Shown here: piece after piece, positions 32,820 to 43,427 of the stretch
How positions within the stretch are numbered: the first letter of the stretch is position 1
How the letters are laid out: the number at the start of each line of letters is the position of its first letter
Source: Lactobacillus sp. YT155
Lineage (GTDB): Bacteria; Bacillota; Bacilli; Lactobacillales; Lactobacillaceae
Assembly: GCF_030504545.1 (NCBI RefSeq)
Contig: NZ_JAUKWP010000001.1
Coordinates: forward strand, 62,001 to 126,000
Length of the DNA stretch: 64,000 bases
Direction: 5' to 3'
Program-made: the position numbers and the translations under genes
The notes under the pieces: model-generated
Seen by the model: only the letters and a program-made list of their open reading frames with translations
Databases searched by the model: none
Told to the model about the DNA's origin: nothing

Positions 32820-33206
32820 CTATACACGACGACGTTTTGGTGGACGAGAACCATTATGAGGAACTGGTGTAACATCGCGAATTGCTGTAACGTCAAGACC
32901 TGTAGCTTGTAAAGAACGGATTGCTGCTTCACGTCCAGAACCTGGACCTTTAACAGAAACTTCTACGGTTTTCATACCGTGTTCCATTGCTTCTTTGGCT
33001 GCTGTTTCACCGGCCATTTGTGCGGCGAAAGGAGTAGACTTACGACTACCTTTAAATCCTAAGGCACCTGCTGATGACCATGCAACAGCATTACCATTAA
33101 CGTCAGTAATCATTACTAATGTATTATTAAATGTTGAATGAATGTGAGCAACGCCAGATTCAATATGTTTCTTTACACGACGTTTACGACTTTTGTTTAC
33201 TGCCAT
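32820..33206 (-). CDS. rpsK: Ribosomal protein uS11
   Basis: Small-subunit platform protein near the mRNA exit channel, 128 residues. The conserved [14 protein letters not shown] and the basic end [12 protein letters not shown] are present. It lies 15 bases after rpsM. The alternative assignment, a stand-alone antisense frame, has no support. Confidence 0.98.
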   Translation of the reverse strand: MAVNKSRKRRVKKHIESGVAHIHSTFNNTLVMITDVNGNAVAWSSAGALGFKGSRKSTPFAAQMAGETAAKEAMEHGMKTVEVSVKGPGSGREAAIRSLQATGLDVTAIRDVTPVPHNGSRPPKRRRV

Positions 33207-33221
33207 GAATTTACCTCCTTA

Positions 33222-33590
33222 TTAGTCTTTCTTCTTACCTGCAATAGTAACTTTTTTACCTTTGCGAGTACGTGCATTGTTTTTTGTGTTTTGACCACGA
33301 ACTGGTAATCCACGACGATGGCGAATTCCACGGTATGAACCGATTTCTTGTAGTCTCTTGATATCCATGCTTACTGAACGACGTAAGTCACCTTCTACAG
33401 GGAACTTGTCAATCTCAGCTCTGATCTTGTCTTCTTGGTCGGGAGTTAAATCACGTGTTCTGACATCTTCAGAAACTCCGGCGGCTTTTAAGACTTTAAT
33501 TGCTGTTGAATTACCAACACCAAATACATATGTAAGTGCCACAACAATTCTCTTATCACGTGGCAAATCAACACCTGCTATACGAGCCAT
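33222..33590 (-). CDS. rpsM: Ribosomal protein uS13
   Basis: Small-subunit head protein that forms intersubunit bridge contacts with uL5 and touches P-site tRNA. 122 residues: [16 protein letters not shown] at the start and the conserved [20 protein letters not shown] near the end. Complete and in the standard place between rpmJ and rpsK. Confidence 0.98.
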   Translation of the reverse strand: MARIAGVDLPRDKRIVVALTYVFGVGNSTAIKVLKAAGVSEDVRTRDLTPDQEDKIRAEIDKFPVEGDLRRSVSMDIKRLQEIGSYRGIRHRRGLPVRGQNTKNNARTRKGKKVTIAGKKKD

Positions 33591-33614
33591 TGAGGTATCC
33601 TCCTTGTTTAATTA

Positions 33615-33731
33615 TTAACCTTGTCTTTGTTTGTGTTTTGGATCTGCTGAACAAATTACCATTACGCGACCTTTGCGTTTGATAACTTTGCAGTGTTCAC
33701 ACATTGGTTTTACAGATGGTCTTACTTTCAT
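33615..33731 (-). CDS. rpmJ: Ribosomal protein bL36, zinc-binding form
   Basis: A 38-residue protein reading [20 protein letters not shown] at the start and ending PKHKQRQG. The zinc ligands Cys11, Cys14, Cys27 and His33 are all present, so this is the C+ form. The ATG at 33731 lies 42 bases after infA, with an RBS-like GGAGG upstream. Its small size makes it easy to miss. Confidence 0.97.
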   Translation of the reverse strand: MKVRPSVKPMCEHCKVIKRKGRVMVICSADPKHKQRQG

Positions 33732-33773
33732 ATTCTGTGAACCTCCATTATTTTAAAAAACATAAAACTAACT

Positions 33774-33992
33774 TTATCTATATCTATAAGTGATACGTCC
33801 CTTACTTAAATCGTATGGTGATAGTTCTACAGTCACTTTGTCACCAGGCAAAATCTTAATATAGTGCATTCTAATCTTGCCGGAAACATGCGCTAGAATT
33901 TCAGCGTCATTTTCCAGTTTTACTTTAAACATTGCCTTAGGTAAATTTTCTACAACTGTACCTTCGATCTCAATAACATCGTCTTTGGCCAA
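33774..33992 (-). CDS. infA: Translation initiation factor IF-1
   Basis: A 72-residue OB-fold protein that binds the ribosomal A site during initiation. Complete, with [21 protein letters not shown] and the end KGRITYRYR. The start is TTG, eight bases after AGGAGG. The 95-base gap to adk contains its own extended -10 promoter, so infA and the following alpha-operon genes can be transcribed independently. Confidence 0.97.
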   Translation of the reverse strand: MAKDDVIEIEGTVVENLPKAMFKVKLENDAEILAHVSGKIRMHYIKILPGDKVTVELSPYDLSKGRITYRYR

Positions 33993-34047
33993 ACTTCAAC
34001 CCTCCTCGAATTTGTAAGGTAATAACTATAACTACATATACCGAAAA

Positions 34048-34076
34048 ATAATATCACTAATTTGACAAAAAGTAAA
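34048..34076 (-). promoter_or_regulatory. Internal promoter between adk and infA
   Basis: Extended -10 TGATATTAT (TATTAT at 34053-34048), with TTTACT (34076-34071) 17 bases upstream. About 55 bases before the infA start. Confidence 0.6.
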
Positions 34077-34087
34077 TTTATCAAGTT

Positions 34088-34741
34088 CTAGAAGTCCTTG
34101 ATTACTGATTGTACATCTTTATATACATCTTCGATATCTTGATCTCCATTAATTTTATGTAGCAGACCTTTATTTTCATAAAAATCAATCAATGGAGTAT
34201 TCATTTTAATATTTACATCTAATCTATTTTTTACAGCCTCAGGTTTATCATCATCTCTTTGATAGAATTCATGAGCACCACAGACATCACAAGTTCCTTC
34301 TACCTTTGGTAAGTGGAAGACCTTATGATATGTAGCTCCACAATTCTTACAAATGAAACGTCCTGATAATCTCTCTACCAATTTTTCAACTGGTACATCG
34401 ATATATAAGACACCTGAAATTGGTTCATTTAATTCTGAAGCAATTTCGTCTAGTGCCTCTGCTTGAGCAATTGTTCTTGGAAAACCGTCAAGCATGTAAC
34501 CTGATTTTTGAACATCTTCTTTTGCTAATCTTTCTTTCACAAGGGCAGAAGTTACATCATCTGAAACTAAATTCCCTTGATCCATAATCGATTTAACTTT
34601 AATACCAATTTCAGTTTGTTGAGCCATAGCTTCTCTGAACATATCTCCAGTAGAGATATGAACAACATGATATTGTTCAACAATTGTTTCGGCTTGAGTA
34701 CCTTTACCAGCACCTGGCAAGCCCATAAGTATTAAATTCAT
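34088..34741 (-). CDS. adk: Adenylate kinase
   Basis: Converts AMP and ATP to two ADP in the cytosol. 217 residues, with the P-loop GLPGAGKGT at 7-15 and a zinc-type LID domain carrying two Cys pairs (CKNC and CDVC), typical of Gram-positive adenylate kinases. The ATG at 34741 follows GGGAGA by seven bases; the open frame extends five codons further to a TTG inside that ribosome site. Located between secY and infA, as usual. Confidence 0.97.
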   Translation of the reverse strand: MNLILMGLPGAGKGTQAETIVEQYHVVHISTGDMFREAMAQQTEIGIKVKSIMDQGNLVSDDVTSALVKERLAKEDVQKSGYMLDGFPRTIAQAEALDEIASELNEPISGVLYIDVPVEKLVERLSGRFICKNCGATYHKVFHLPKVEGTCDVCGAHEFYQRDDDKPEAVKNRLDVNIKMNTPLIDFYENKGLLHKINGDQDIEDVYKDVQSVIKDF

Positions 34742-34768
34742 ATTTAATTCTCCCAACTTAATTTTATA

Positions 34769-36064
34769 TTATCTAATAAAACCAACGTATTCACGTTTCA
34801 TCAATAATCCTTTAAGTTGACGATCGCTTTCTAATGCAACCCCGATAACAATCAATAAACTTGTTCCACCCAATCCAATTGATTGAGGTAATCCAAAGAT
34901 ATTAGATGCTAATTGAGGTAGCAATGCAACAAGTCCTAAGAATAATGCCCCGACTGTTGAAAGTCTCATTAAGATACCTGAAACAAATTTGATTGTTCCA
35001 TTTCCTGGCCAAATACCAGGGATGTAAGCACCTTGTTTTTGAAGATTTTCAGCAAGTTTTTCGGGATTAACTTGAACGAATGCATAGAAGAAAGTGAATA
35101 AAATAATCAATAGGGTGTATAGAAGAGCTCCCGTTGTTGTTTGCATGTTAAAGATATTACTTAATACCTGATACCAATTATCATCACCATGACTAGCTTG
35201 GAATGCAACCAAGATTGTTTGTGGTGTAACGATAAATGAACTTGCAAAGATAACTGGGATAACACCCGCAACGTTAACTTTTAAAGGTAAGAAACTCTCG
35301 CTTCCGCCTGAAGTTGCACGTCTTGTGTACTGAATTGGGATTCTTCTGACTGCTTGCTGAACATAAGTAACGAATACTGTGACTATCAAAATTAGTAATA
35401 GAATACCTGCAAAAATTGCACCTTCTTTTACTAAGTCTGATTTTGAAGCACTCATTATTAGTTCTTTATATAGCTCATACATTCCGTTAGGTAATCGAGC
35501 AATGATACCCGCAAAGATAATCATTGAAACACCATTACCTAAACCTTTATCGGTGATTTGCTCACCCATCCAGGTTAGTAGCATGGTTCCACCAGTTAAA
35601 ATCAAACCAATAGTCAAAAATGTTGCAATACTTGGTTTCTTAACTAATCCCATACCACTTAAGGCGTTAAAACCAGCGGTGATACCGATCGATTGAACGA
35701 ATCCAAGTGCAATCGTTAGATAACGAGTAACTTGGTTCAATTTACGACGACCAACTTCACCTTGCTTACTCCATTCAACAAAACGAGGAACAATATCCAT
35801 TTGCAATAATTGAACAACAATTTGTGCAGTAATGAATGGTGAAACCCCCATTGAGAAAATAGAGTAGTTAGCCAAGCCACCACCAGAAACAGTATCCAAT
35901 AAAGGTACTAATCCGGTTGCACTGATTTTATTCATTGCAGCGGCGTTAACACCAGGCACGGCAATATATGACCCCAATCTATATATAGCTAAAATCATCA
36001 AAGTGAAGAAAATTTTCTTTCTTATTTCTTTGACCTTTAATGCAGCCTTGATTGTTTTAAACAT
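34769..36064 (-). CDS. secY: Protein translocase channel SecY
   Basis: Membrane channel of the Sec translocon, 431 residues with ten transmembrane helices. The start KTIKAALKVKEIRKKIFFTLMILAIYRLGSYIAVPG-type region (only part quoted: [14 protein letters not shown]) and the cytoplasmic loops ITDKGLGNG and TRRATSGGSESFLP used for ribosome and SecA docking are conserved. Its ATG overlaps the rplO stop by one base, coupling the two. Confidence 0.98.
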   Translation of the reverse strand: MFKTIKAALKVKEIRKKIFFTLMILAIYRLGSYIAVPGVNAAAMNKISATGLVPLLDTVSGGGLANYSIFSMGVSPFITAQIVVQLLQMDIVPRFVEWSKQGEVGRRKLNQVTRYLTIALGFVQSIGITAGFNALSGMGLVKKPSIATFLTIGLILTGGTMLLTWMGEQITDKGLGNGVSMIIFAGIIARLPNGMYELYKELIMSASKSDLVKEGAIFAGILLLILIVTVFVTYVQQAVRRIPIQYTRRATSGGSESFLPLKVNVAGVIPVIFASSFIVTPQTILVAFQASHGDDNWYQVLSNIFNMQTTTGALLYTLLIILFTFFYAFVQVNPEKLAENLQKQGAYIPGIWPGNGTIKFVSGILMRLSTVGALFLGLVALLPQLASNIFGLPQSIGLGGTSLLIVIGVALESDRQLKGLLMKREYVGFIR

Positions 36065-36504
36065 TAAATCACCTCGACAGAACCACCTGCAGCTTCAATT
36101 GCTTTTTGAGCAGCACTTGAGCACTTAGCAACCTTAACTGTAAGTTTAGCTTTAACCTCACCATTAGCAAGTAACTTAACACCAGAAAGTTCTTTTTTGA
36201 TGATACCAGCTTCTTTTAATGTTTCTACAGAAACTTCGCTACCATCTTTAAACTTAGCTAGATCACTTAAGTTAACGACAGCGTATTCCTTGCGGTTAAT
36301 GTTATTAAATCCGCGTTTAGGCATACGACGGAACAAAGGCATTTGTCCACCTTCAAAACCAATACGTGTTTTACCACCTGATCTTGCTAGTTGACCTTTT
36401 TGTCCACGACCTGCAGTTTTACCTGTACCTGATGAAGTACCTCTGCCGACACGTTTTCTAGAACTTCTTGAACCAGTACTTGGTTTAAGATTATGTAATT
36501 CCAT
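36064..36504 (-). CDS. rplO: Ribosomal protein uL15
   Basis: Large-subunit protein, 146 residues, important late in 50S assembly. The long basic N-terminal extension ([20 protein letters not shown] and following) threads into 23S rRNA; the C-terminal domain ends AAGGSVEVI. Coupled by overlap with secY. Confidence 0.98.
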   Translation of the reverse strand: MELHNLKPSTGSRSSRKRVGRGTSSGTGKTAGRGQKGQLARSGGKTRIGFEGGQMPLFRRMPKRGFNNINRKEYAVVNLSDLAKFKDGSEVSVETLKEAGIIKKELSGVKLLANGEVKAKLTVKVAKCSSAAQKAIEAAGGSVEVI

Positions 36505-36532
36505 GAAAAGGTACCTCCTTGTTTATTTGTAT

Positions 36533-36715
36533 TTATTTAACTTCTTCAACATTTACTAGATGCGCAATTTTCACAATTGCTCCGCGTGTAGCTGGATCAT
36601 CATTTTTAACAACTGAGCTGTTAATGCGACCCAAGCCTAGCTCTTTAACGATTGTGCGTTGAGCTGGAAGACGATGTGCAGCACTTCTAATAAGAGTAAT
36701 TTTTAATTTAGCCAT
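36533..36715 (-). CDS. rpmD: Ribosomal protein uL30
   Basis: A 60-residue large-subunit protein, complete ([20 protein letters not shown] at the start, ending LVNVEEVK). Usual position between rpsE and rplO, with 18- and 28-base gaps. Confidence 0.97.
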   Translation of the reverse strand: MAKLKITLIRSAAHRLPAQRTIVKELGLGRINSSVVKNDDPATRGAIVKIAHLVNVEEVK

Positions 36716-36733
36716 TATTTACGACACACCTTT

Positions 36734-37234
36734 CTAGTTAAGCAAATCTTGAGCTGCAACACCACGTAATGATGAAACACCTTCTGCTGTTTTTAGTCTA
36801 CTTAAACCGTCGATTGTTGCACGAATAACATTAATTGGAGTGTTACTACGCAACATTTGACCTGTAATATCAGCAATTCCAGCTAATTCAACAACTGAAC
36901 GAACTGAACCACCAGCAGCAATTCCTGAACCTTCAGCAGCAGGTTTTAATAAAATTTCACCAGCGCCGAATTTTCCGATTATTTCATGAGGAATGGTTGT
37001 ACCAACCATTGGTACTTCAATCAAGTTCTTTTTAGCATCTTCAACTGCTTTTCTGATAGCTTCTGGAACTTCTTGAGCTTTACCAGTACCAAAACCTACA
37101 TGACCGTTTTTGTCTCCCACAACAACAATAGCAGCAAAACGTAGACGACGTCCACCTTTAACAACTTTTGTAACTCTGTTAATAGCAACAACACGATCTT
37201 CTAATTCGAATTGATTTGGATCGATAAATGTCAT
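36734..37234 (-). CDS. rpsE: Ribosomal protein uS5
   Basis: A 166-residue small-subunit protein at the mRNA entry channel, involved in decoding accuracy. The double-stranded RNA-binding domain ([20 protein letters not shown]) and the loop targeted by spectinomycin-resistance mutations ([10 protein letters not shown] region) look wild type. The C-terminal domain with the [11 protein letters not shown] motif is intact. Confidence 0.98.
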   Translation of the reverse strand: MTFIDPNQFELEDRVVAINRVTKVVKGGRRLRFAAIVVVGDKNGHVGFGTGKAQEVPEAIRKAVEDAKKNLIEVPMVGTTIPHEIIGKFGAGEILLKPAAEGSGIAAGGSVRSVVELAGIADITGQMLRSNTPINVIRATIDGLSRLKTAEGVSSLRGVAAQDLLN

Positions 37235-37252
37235 ACTTAGGTATCCTCCTTC

Positions 37253-37609
37253 TTAAAATTTTAGTCCATTTTCACGAGCGGCTTCTGCCAATGCTTGTAC
37301 ACGGCCATGATAGATGTAACCACCACGGTCAAAAACAACATCAACAATCTTCTTAGCTTTAGCACGTTTAGCAACTAATTCACCAACAGCTGCAGCCATT
37401 TCAGTTTTTGAACCACTTTTTATTTCTTTATCAACACTTGAGGCACTAACTAGCGTTACACCCGCTACGTCATCAATCACTTGAGCGTAGATGTTTGCGT
37501 TCGAACGGAACACATTTAAGCGAGGGCGCTTTGCAGTACCAGAGATTTTTCCACGGACACGCTTATGACGTTTTTGACGTATCTTATTCTTATCTGGTTT
37601 AGAAATCAT
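37253..37609 (-). CDS. rplR: Ribosomal protein uL18
   Basis: A 118-residue large-subunit protein that binds 5S rRNA together with uL5. The basic N-terminus ([19 protein letters not shown]) and the end [22 protein letters not shown] (final part) are conserved. Standard position after rplF. Confidence 0.97.
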   Translation of the reverse strand: MISKPDKNKIRQKRHKRVRGKISGTAKRPRLNVFRSNANIYAQVIDDVAGVTLVSASSVDKEIKSGSKTEMAAAVGELVAKRAKAKKIVDVVFDRGGYIYHGRVQALAEAARENGLKF

Positions 37610-37635
37610 TTTTTCACCTCATATTATTTGGAAGA

Positions 37636-38166
37636 CTATTTACCAGTCTTACCTTCTTTACGACGAACATATTCATCAACGTAACGAATACCTTTACCTT
37701 TATATGGTTCTGGTGGTCTTACGTCTCTGATTTCAGCAGCAAATTGACCAACAACTTGTTTGCTGATACCTGAAATATTAATTTCAGTATTTGAAGGAAC
37801 TTCAATTTTGATACCTTCTGGGGCATCCATTAATACTGGATGTGAATATCCAACATTAAGTTCTAATTGACTACCTTTAAGTTGTGCACGGTAACCAACA
37901 CCAATTAGTTGAAGTTTCTTTTCGAATCCATTCACAACACCTTGAACCATGTTGTTCAAGTTTGCGCGCATTGTTCCGTGTAATGCTTTATCATTTTCGC
38001 TTTCGCGTTCAAATCTAACTACATTATCTTCTTGAACAAATTTAATTTTTGGGCTGAATTCTCTTGATAATTCACCCTTAGGACCTTTAACAGTAATCGT
38101 GTTATCTTTTTTAGTAACAGTTACTTCTGCAGGTACTTCGATTGTTTTTAATCCAATACGACTCAA
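37636..38166 (-). CDS. rplF: Ribosomal protein uL6
   Basis: A 176-residue large-subunit protein next to the sarcin-ricin loop and the factor-binding site. Two tandem L6 folds are present, with the C-terminal signature [11 protein letters not shown] and a basic tail RRKEGKTGK. Length is normal. 30 bases after rpsH. Confidence 0.98.
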   Translation of the reverse strand: MSRIGLKTIEVPAEVTVTKKDNTITVKGPKGELSREFSPKIKFVQEDNVVRFERESENDKALHGTMRANLNNMVQGVVNGFEKKLQLIGVGYRAQLKGSQLELNVGYSHPVLMDAPEGIKIEVPSNTEINISGISKQVVGQFAAEIRDVRPPEPYKGKGIRYVDEYVRRKEGKTGK

Positions 38167-38196
38167 AGTTATGACCTCCTTTTTTAATTCTTATTC

Positions 38197-38595
38197 TTAC
38201 CAAACGTATGCAATTACTTCGCCACCAATTTTCTTAGCGCGAGCTTCTTTATCGGTGATAACACCTTCAGAAGTAGAAATAATAGCAATTCCCAATCCGT
38301 TAAGAACCTTTGGTACTTCTTCAGAGTTTACGTAACTTCTTAGACCTGGTCTTGAGATACGTTTCAAACCTGTTAATACACGTTGATTGTCTTGACCGAA
38401 TTTAAGTGTGATGTTGATCATACCTTGTTTGTTGTCTTCAACAACTTCGTAATCTTTAATGAAACCTTCACGTTTCAAAATTTCAGAAATGCTTTTCTTC
38501 ATGTTTGAAGCGGGAACGGATACAGATGTATGTCTAACCATATTAGCGTTACGAATACGAGTTAGGTAATCTGCAATAGGATCTGTCATTACCAT
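38197..38595 (-). CDS. rpsH: Ribosomal protein uS8
   Basis: A 132-residue primary binder of the central domain of 16S rRNA. It starts [20 protein letters not shown] and ends with the conserved [20 protein letters not shown] region. In E. coli uS8 represses the spc operon; whether this is so here cannot be seen. Confidence 0.98.
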   Translation of the reverse strand: MVMTDPIADYLTRIRNANMVRHTSVSVPASNMKKSISEILKREGFIKDYEVVEDNKQGMINITLKFGQDNQRVLTGLKRISRPGLRSYVNSEEVPKVLNGLGIAIISTSEGVITDKEARAKKIGGEVIAYVW

Positions 38596-38625
38596 TCTAT
38601 TTACCTCCTGTAATTAATTTTATTT

Positions 38626-38811
38626 TTACCAACTAGCTTTCTTCATACCAGGAATTTGGCCCTTGTGAGCTAATTCGCGAAGGCAAACACGGCAAAGTTT
38701 GAATTTGCGATAAACAGAATGTGGACGACCACAGCGTTCACAACGAGTATATTCTTGAACTTTATACTTTGCTGGACGATGGTTCTTTGCAATTTGAGAT
38801 TTCTTAGCCAA
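38626..38811 (-). CDS. rpsN: Ribosomal protein uS14, zinc-binding form
   Basis: A 61-residue zinc form (S14 type Z) of the small-subunit head protein, with Cys24, Cys27, Cys40 and Cys43 in CERC and CRVC. A zinc-free paralogue, if any, would be elsewhere in the genome. Confidence 0.97.
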   Translation of the reverse strand: MAKKSQIAKNHRPAKYKVQEYTRCERCGRPHSVYRKFKLCRVCLRELAHKGQIPGMKKASW

Positions 38812-38828
38812 TTATTTGACCTCCTTTA

Positions 38829-39371
38829 TTATTTAGCAAATGGCATACCGATTTCTGAAAGCAATTCTTTTGCTTCTTCGTCAGTATTTGCTGTTGTAAC
38901 GATAACGATATCTAAACCACGGATGCGGCTGATCATATCATAGTCAACTTCTGGGAAAATCAATTGTTCCTTGATACCTAAAGTATAGTTACCACGACCA
39001 TCAAATGATTTTTCGCTAACACCTCTAAAATCACGCACACGAGGAAGAGCAATGTTGATTAATTTGTACAAGAAATCATACATTTTTTCACCACGTAGAG
39101 TAACTTTAGCACCAATTGACATACCTTCACGTAAACGGAAACCAGCGATTGATTTCTTAGCTTTGGTAATGATTGGCTTTTGACCTGCAATAAGTGTTAA
39201 TTCTTCAACAGCGTCATCTAAGTTTTTTGAATTTGATACGGCATCACCAACACCCATATTCAAAACAATTTTTTCAATCTTAGGTGTTTGCATTACTGAA
39301 CTGTAGTCAAATTTTTTAACTAGAGCTGGAGTAATTTCTTCAACGTATCTTTTCTTTAAGTTACTTACCAT
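38829..39371 (-). CDS. rplE: Ribosomal protein uL5
   Basis: A 180-residue protein that binds 5S rRNA and contacts P-site tRNA and uS13. Conserved [28 protein letters not shown] and [14 protein letters not shown] ([17 protein letters not shown]) segments are present. Complete, 20 bases after rplX. Confidence 0.98.
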   Translation of the reverse strand: MVSNLKKRYVEEITPALVKKFDYSSVMQTPKIEKIVLNMGVGDAVSNSKNLDDAVEELTLIAGQKPIITKAKKSIAGFRLREGMSIGAKVTLRGEKMYDFLYKLINIALPRVRDFRGVSEKSFDGRGNYTLGIKEQLIFPEVDYDMISRIRGLDIVIVTTANTDEEAKELLSEIGMPFAK

Positions 39372-39391
39372 TTATTGACTCCTTTCTTCCA

Positions 39392-39796
39392 CTATTTATC
39401 ATCTTTTTTAGTAGTTGATTTGGTTGTTGTTTTCTTGGCTGTTGTAGCCTTCTTTGTTGTTGATTTTGCTGCTGTTGTTTTCTTTGTAGTTGTAGCTTTC
39501 TTTGCGGTTGTCTTCTTAGCTGCTGGTTTCTTTGCTGCTGTTGACTTAGTTGTAGTCTTCTTAGCAGCTGCTTTTTTAGCTTTAGCTAAAGCAACATTTG
39601 AAACAGCGATTGGCATTTCAGCATCAATTACGCCACCATTTGGTTCGTCATTGGTTGGTTTTTGATGTTTCTTTGCAACATTTACGCCTTCAACAACTAC
39701 TTTGTTAGCCTTAGGAAGAACTTTAAGGACTTTTCCTTCTTTGCCTTTGTCACTTCCTGAAATCACTTTGACATTATCTCCAGTTTTTACAAACAC
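39392..39796 (-). CDS. rplX: Ribosomal protein uL24 with an unusual Lys/Ala/Thr-rich C-terminal tail
   Basis: uL24 starts assembly of the large subunit by binding the 5' end of 23S rRNA. Residues 1-68 are a normal KOW-type domain ([20 protein letters not shown], then [15 protein letters not shown] and [15 protein letters not shown]). From about residue 69 the usual segment (GYKVEDGKKVRVAKKSG in Bacillus) is absent. Instead 65 residues made almost only of Lys, Ala, Thr, Ser and Pro follow (units such as AAKKTTAKK), like the tails of histone H1-type proteins. Total 134 residues against about 80-105 in relatives. The tail is in frame and ends KKDDK. Standard position between rplN and rplE. Confidence 0.93.
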   Translation of the reverse strand: MFVKTGDNVKVISGSDKGKEGKVLKVLPKANKVVVEGVNVAKKHQKPTNDEPNGGVIDAEMPIAVSNVALAKAKKAAAKKTTTKSTAAKKPAAKKTTAKKATTTKKTTAAKSTTKKATTAKKTTTKSTTKKDDK

Positions 39797-39849
39797 AGAT
39801 CAGCACCTCCTTATTTAATCTTTTCAATCTGTAGATCATAAACTATTTT

Positions 39850-40218
39850 TTATAATACTTCGGGTGCCAATGAAACGATCTTCATGAAATCATTGTCACG
39901 CAATTCACGAGCTACTGGTCCAAAGATACGAGTGCCTCGAGGTGTCTTGTCGGCGTTAATAATAACGGCCGCATTTTCATCAAATCTGATATATGAACCA
40001 TCTGGACGATGTGAACCTGAAACAGTTCTGACGATAACAGCTTTGACAACATCACCTTTTTTAACAACGCCACCTGGTGTTGCTTGTTTAACAGTTGCAA
40101 CAATAATATCACCAATATTGGCTGTCTTACGGTTTGAACCACCAAGTACTTTAATAGTTAAAATTTCTCTAGCTCCTGAGTTATCAGCAACTTTCAAACG
40201 ACTTTCTTGTTGAATCAC
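39850..40218 (-). CDS. rplN: Ribosomal protein uL14
   Basis: A 122-residue large-subunit protein at the subunit interface (bridge with 16S h14) and docking site of silencing factor RsfS. Starts [19 protein letters not shown] and ends IVSLAPEVL; complete. Confidence 0.98.
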   Translation of the reverse strand: MIQQESRLKVADNSGAREILTIKVLGGSNRKTANIGDIIVATVKQATPGGVVKKGDVVKAVIVRTVSGSHRPDGSYIRFDENAAVIINADKTPRGTRIFGPVARELRDNDFMKIVSLAPEVL

Positions 40219-40257
40219 TGTGTTGGTCCTCCTCTCGTTTAAACTTTATAGAAGTTT

Positions 40258-40530
40258 TTAAATAATAACCGCTTTTTCAACGATTTCTAATAAACGGAAG
40301 CGCTTTGTACGTGATAATGGTCTAGTTGCCATGATACGAACAATATCGCCAACTTTTGCTTCATTCTTATCATCTTGTGCATAATACTTCTTTGAATATT
40401 TAACACGTTTACCGTATACAGGATGAGTTTTGTAAGTTTCAACAACTACAGTGATAGTTTGATCATTCTTATCAGAAACTACACGACCTTGATATACTTT
40501 ACGACGATTTCTTTCATTTAATTCGCTCAA
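40258..40530 (-). CDS. rpsQ: Ribosomal protein uS17
   Basis: A 90-residue OB-fold primary binder of the 16S 5' domain. Conserved [19 protein letters not shown] and [14 protein letters not shown]. Standard position after rpmC. Confidence 0.98.
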   Translation of the reverse strand: MSELNERNRRKVYQGRVVSDKNDQTITVVVETYKTHPVYGKRVKYSKKYYAQDDKNEAKVGDIVRIMATRPLSRTKRFRLLEIVEKAVII

Positions 40531-40552
40531 GTTTAGTACTCCTTCCTATTTA

Positions 40553-40744
40553 TTATTTACTTTCTGCTTGTTGTAACACTGTTTTAATGCGAGCAATATT
40601 CTTTCTAACTTTTTTCAATCTAGCAGTATTTTCTAACTGACCAGTTGCTTGTTGGAAACGAAGGTTGAATAATTCTTCCTTATATTGCTTTTCTTTATCT
40701 AGCATTTGAGCAGTGGTTAATTCTTTAATTTCTTTAGTTTTCAT
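40553..40744 (-). CDS. rpmC: Ribosomal protein uL29
   Basis: A 63-residue protein at the peptide tunnel exit, next to uL23. The ATG at 40744 ([14 protein letters not shown]) is chosen because it matches family N-termini and GGTGG lies eight bases upstream; a GTG four codons earlier is less well placed. It overlaps the rplP end by 11 bases. Confidence 0.96.
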   Translation of the reverse strand: MKTKEIKELTTAQMLDKEKQYKEELFNLRFQQATGQLENTARLKKVRKNIARIKTVLQQAESK

Positions 40745-41168
40745 CAGATTCGCCACCTACTTCCTCGCGTTTAACGAATTTGGTTCTAACTGGTAATTTG
40801 TGTGATGCAAGTCTTAGAGCTTCACGAGCTACTTCTTCAGATACCCCGTCAATTTCAAACATGATTTTTTCACGTTTTACTGGAGCTACCCAACCTGCTG
40901 GTGCACCTTTACCATTACCCATACGAACTCCAACACCTTTTGCAGTGTATGATTTATGAGGGAAAATTTTGATCCAAACTTTACCACCACGTTTCATATA
41001 ACGAGTCATCGCAATACGAGCAGCTTCAATTTGTCTATTTGAAATCCAATGTGAATCAAGTGCACGTAGACCATACTTACCAAAAGCTAATTCTTTTCCA
41101 CCTTTAGCAGCTCCACGCATCTTTCCACGAAATTCACGACGGTGTTTTACACGTTTTGGCACTAGCAT
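40734..41168 (-). CDS. rplP: Ribosomal protein uL16
   Basis: A 144-residue large-subunit protein that helps to position A-site tRNA. Starts [19 protein letters not shown]; the conserved [13 protein letters not shown] loop with the Arg hydroxylation-site region is present. Three bases after rpsC. Confidence 0.98.
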   Translation of the reverse strand: MLVPKRVKHRREFRGKMRGAAKGGKELAFGKYGLRALDSHWISNRQIEAARIAMTRYMKRGGKVWIKIFPHKSYTAKGVGVRMGNGKGAPAGWVAPVKREKIMFEIDGVSEEVAREALRLASHKLPVRTKFVKREEVGGESDEN

Positions 41169-41171
41169 TGG

Positions 41172-41852
41172 CTATTTCCCTCCTTTCGCATCCTGATTGT
41201 TATCTTTAGTTGCATTTGCTTTAGTTGGTAGCACTTCACCACGATAAATCCAAGTTTTAACACCTAAGTTACCGTATGTTGTTGCTGCTTCAACCCAAGC
41301 ATAATCGATATCAGCTCTTAAGGTATGCAATGGAACAGTTCCTTCTGTATGCCATTCACGACGAGACATATCTGCACCGTTTAAACGACCAGAAATTTGT
41401 GTTTTGATACCTTTTGCACCGGCACGACGAGTACGTTGTGTAGCTTGTCTTTGTGCACGACGGAAAGCGATACGAGCTTCAAGTTGACGAGCGATACTTT
41501 CACCAACTAGTTTTGCATCTAAATCAGGTTTTTTAATTTCAACGATATTAATGTGTACATTCTTACCAGTTAAGTTGTTAAGTTGCTTACGCAAGTTATC
41601 AACTTCAGCTCCACCCTTACCAATAACCATTCCTGGTTTTGCAGTATGGATTGAAACATTAATACGTTTTGCTGCACGTTCAATTTCAATACGTGAAACT
41701 GAAGCATCAGCTAATTTTTGTTCAATAAATTTACGTATTCTTAGATCTTCGTGTAAATAATTGGCGAAATCTTTGTTGTCTGCATACCATTTGGCATCCC
41801 AGTCACGGATAACACCAACACGAAATCCAATAGGATTAATTTTTTGACCCAC
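41172..41852 (-). CDS. rpsC: Ribosomal protein uS3
   Basis: A 226-residue small-subunit protein at the mRNA entry site with helicase activity. KH domain [16 protein letters not shown] near 65-80 and the C-terminal domain with [22 protein letters not shown]. The start is the GTG at 41852 ([13 protein letters not shown] follows Met), with AGGAGG seven bases upstream; a frame extending 30 codons further covers rplV coding sequence and is not used. Confidence 0.97.
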   Translation of the reverse strand: MGQKINPIGFRVGVIRDWDAKWYADNKDFANYLHEDLRIRKFIEQKLADASVSRIEIERAAKRINVSIHTAKPGMVIGKGGAEVDNLRKQLNNLTGKNVHINIVEIKKPDLDAKLVGESIARQLEARIAFRRAQRQATQRTRRAGAKGIKTQISGRLNGADMSRREWHTEGTVPLHTLRADIDYAWVEAATTYGNLGVKTWIYRGEVLPTKANATKDNNQDAKGGK

Positions 41853-41868
41853 TAGTTTTCCTCCTATA

Positions 41869-42219
41869 CTATTCTTTTTCTGAAACAACCACTGTAATAT
41901 GTGATGTTCTCTTGTTAATTGGTGAAGCTGATCCTTTAGCACGAGGACGGAAACGTTTTAAAGTTGGTCCTTCGTCAACGAATGCTTCACTGATATATAA
42001 GTTTTGTGCATCTAAATCAAAATTATGTTCTGCATTAGCAATTGCAGACTTCACAACTTTTGTAACCACTGGAGCACCAGCGTTAGGTGTGAATTGCAAA
42101 ATTGCTAGAGCCTCTGCAACGTTCTTGCCACGAACAAGGTCAATAACAAGACGAAGCTTACGAGGGGCAATGCGAACTGTCTTAGCTTTTGCTACTGCTG
42201 AAGTAATTTGCTCAGCCAT
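41869..42219 (-). CDS. rplV: Ribosomal protein uL22
   Basis: A 116-residue protein whose long hairpin lines the peptide exit tunnel and influences macrolide binding. The hairpin sequence [21 protein letters not shown] is of the normal, unmutated type. The ATG at 42219 follows GGGAGA by seven bases; six upstream codons from a TTG lie across that site. Confidence 0.97.
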   Translation of the reverse strand: MAEQITSAVAKAKTVRIAPRKLRLVIDLVRGKNVAEALAILQFTPNAGAPVVTKVVKSAIANAEHNFDLDAQNLYISEAFVDEGPTLKRFRPRAKGSASPINKRTSHITVVVSEKE

Positions 42220-42250
42220 CTGACATTCTCCCTTCAATTAGTAAGTTTTA

Positions 42251-42526
42251 TTACTTAGTTTTTTTATCGTCTGCTCCATGACCGTGGAAAGTACGTGTAG
42301 GAACGAATTCACCTAACTTGTGACCAACCATGTCTTCTTGAATGAATACTGGAACATGCTTTCTTCCATCATGTACAGCAATAGTTGCGCCTACAAAATT
42401 AGGAAAAATTGTTGAACGACGAGACCAAGTTTTAATTACTGATTTTTTATCTTGATCTTCTTGTGCTTGGACTTTTTTCATCAAATAATCATCGACGAAA
42501 GGTCCTTTTTTAAGACTACGAGTCAT
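42251..42526 (-). CDS. rpsS: Ribosomal protein uS19
   Basis: A 91-residue head protein that pairs with uS13. Starts [19 protein letters not shown] and contains the conserved [14 protein letters not shown]. Complete, 39 bases after rplB. Confidence 0.98.
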   Translation of the reverse strand: MTRSLKKGPFVDDYLMKKVQAQEDQDKKSVIKTWSRRSTIFPNFVGATIAVHDGRKHVPVFIQEDMVGHKLGEFVPTRTFHGHGADDKKTK

Positions 42527-42565
42527 CTTGTTGCCTCCTTCTTTAAAATAAATTCAAGTATCAGA

Positions 42566-43399
42566 TTATTTACCTTTTCTATGACGAATAATAAGTTTCT
42601 CTGATTTGGCATGTGATGATCGTGTTTTCTTACCAAGAGTCTTCTTACCCCATGGTGATAATGGAGATGGACGACCGATAGGTGCTTTACCTTCACCACC
42701 ACCGTGAGGGTGATCGTTAGGGTTCATTACAGAACCACGAACTGTTGGGCGGATACCCATCCATCTTTTACGACCAGCTTTACCAATGTTAATCAATTCA
42801 TGTTGTTCATTTCCGACTTCACCGATTGTTGCGCGGCAAGCAGAAAGAATTAATCTAACTTCACCTGATGACAATCTAACTTGTGTGTACTTACCATCAC
42901 GACCAAGTACTTGAGCTGATGTACCAGCTGAACGAGCAAGTTGTCCACCTTTTCCAGGTTTCATTTCAATATTATGAATGATTGAACCGACTGGAATGTT
43001 TTCAAGTGGTAATGCGTTACCTACTTTAATATCTGATGCAGGACCTGATTCAATAACAGTTCCAACAGCAAGATCTTTAGGAGCTAAAATGTATGATTTA
43101 ACACCATCTTCATAATGTAGTAAGGCAATATTTGCTGTTCTATTTGGATCATATTCAATTGCTTTAACAACTGCTTTTGTATCATCTTTAATACGTTTGA
43201 AATCGATGATACGGTATTTTTGTTTATGTCCACCACCACGGTGTCTAACTGTAATGTGACCGTATGAGTTACGACCAGCTGTGTGACTTTGAGATGAAGT
43301 TAAACTTTTTTCTGGTTTAGTCTTTGTAATCTCTTCGAAGTCCAAAGCAGTCATATTACGACGACCGTTTGTAGTTGGCTTGTATTTAATAATACCCAT
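42566..43399 (-). CDS. rplB: Ribosomal protein uL2
   Basis: A 277-residue protein next to the peptidyl transferase centre, needed for its assembly. The C-terminal loop with the essential His region [20 protein letters not shown] is intact, and the N-terminal RNA-binding domain carries [12 protein letters not shown]. Standard length. Confidence 0.98.
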   Translation of the reverse strand: MGIIKYKPTTNGRRNMTALDFEEITKTKPEKSLTSSQSHTAGRNSYGHITVRHRGGGHKQKYRIIDFKRIKDDTKAVVKAIEYDPNRTANIALLHYEDGVKSYILAPKDLAVGTVIESGPASDIKVGNALPLENIPVGSIIHNIEMKPGKGGQLARSAGTSAQVLGRDGKYTQVRLSSGEVRLILSACRATIGEVGNEQHELINIGKAGRKRWMGIRPTVRGSVMNPNDHPHGGGEGKAPIGRPSPLSPWGKKTLGKKTRSSHAKSEKLIIRHRKGK

Positions 43400-43427
43400 A
43401 ACAAAATTCCTCCTTCTTATTTAATTA

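Noticed and set aside
39392..39590. rplX tail considered as a frameshift artefact
   Set aside because: The tail reads in frame to a normal stop, has consistent composition, and the downstream gene spacing is normal. I saw no uL24 C-terminus in another frame, although this was not checked exhaustively.
39375..39665. Plus-strand 96-codon open frame opposite rplX, rich in Val, Phe and Ala
   Set aside because: It is the antisense of the Lys/Ala/Thr repeat tail of uL24; low-complexity DNA keeps both strands open. No ribosome site fits.
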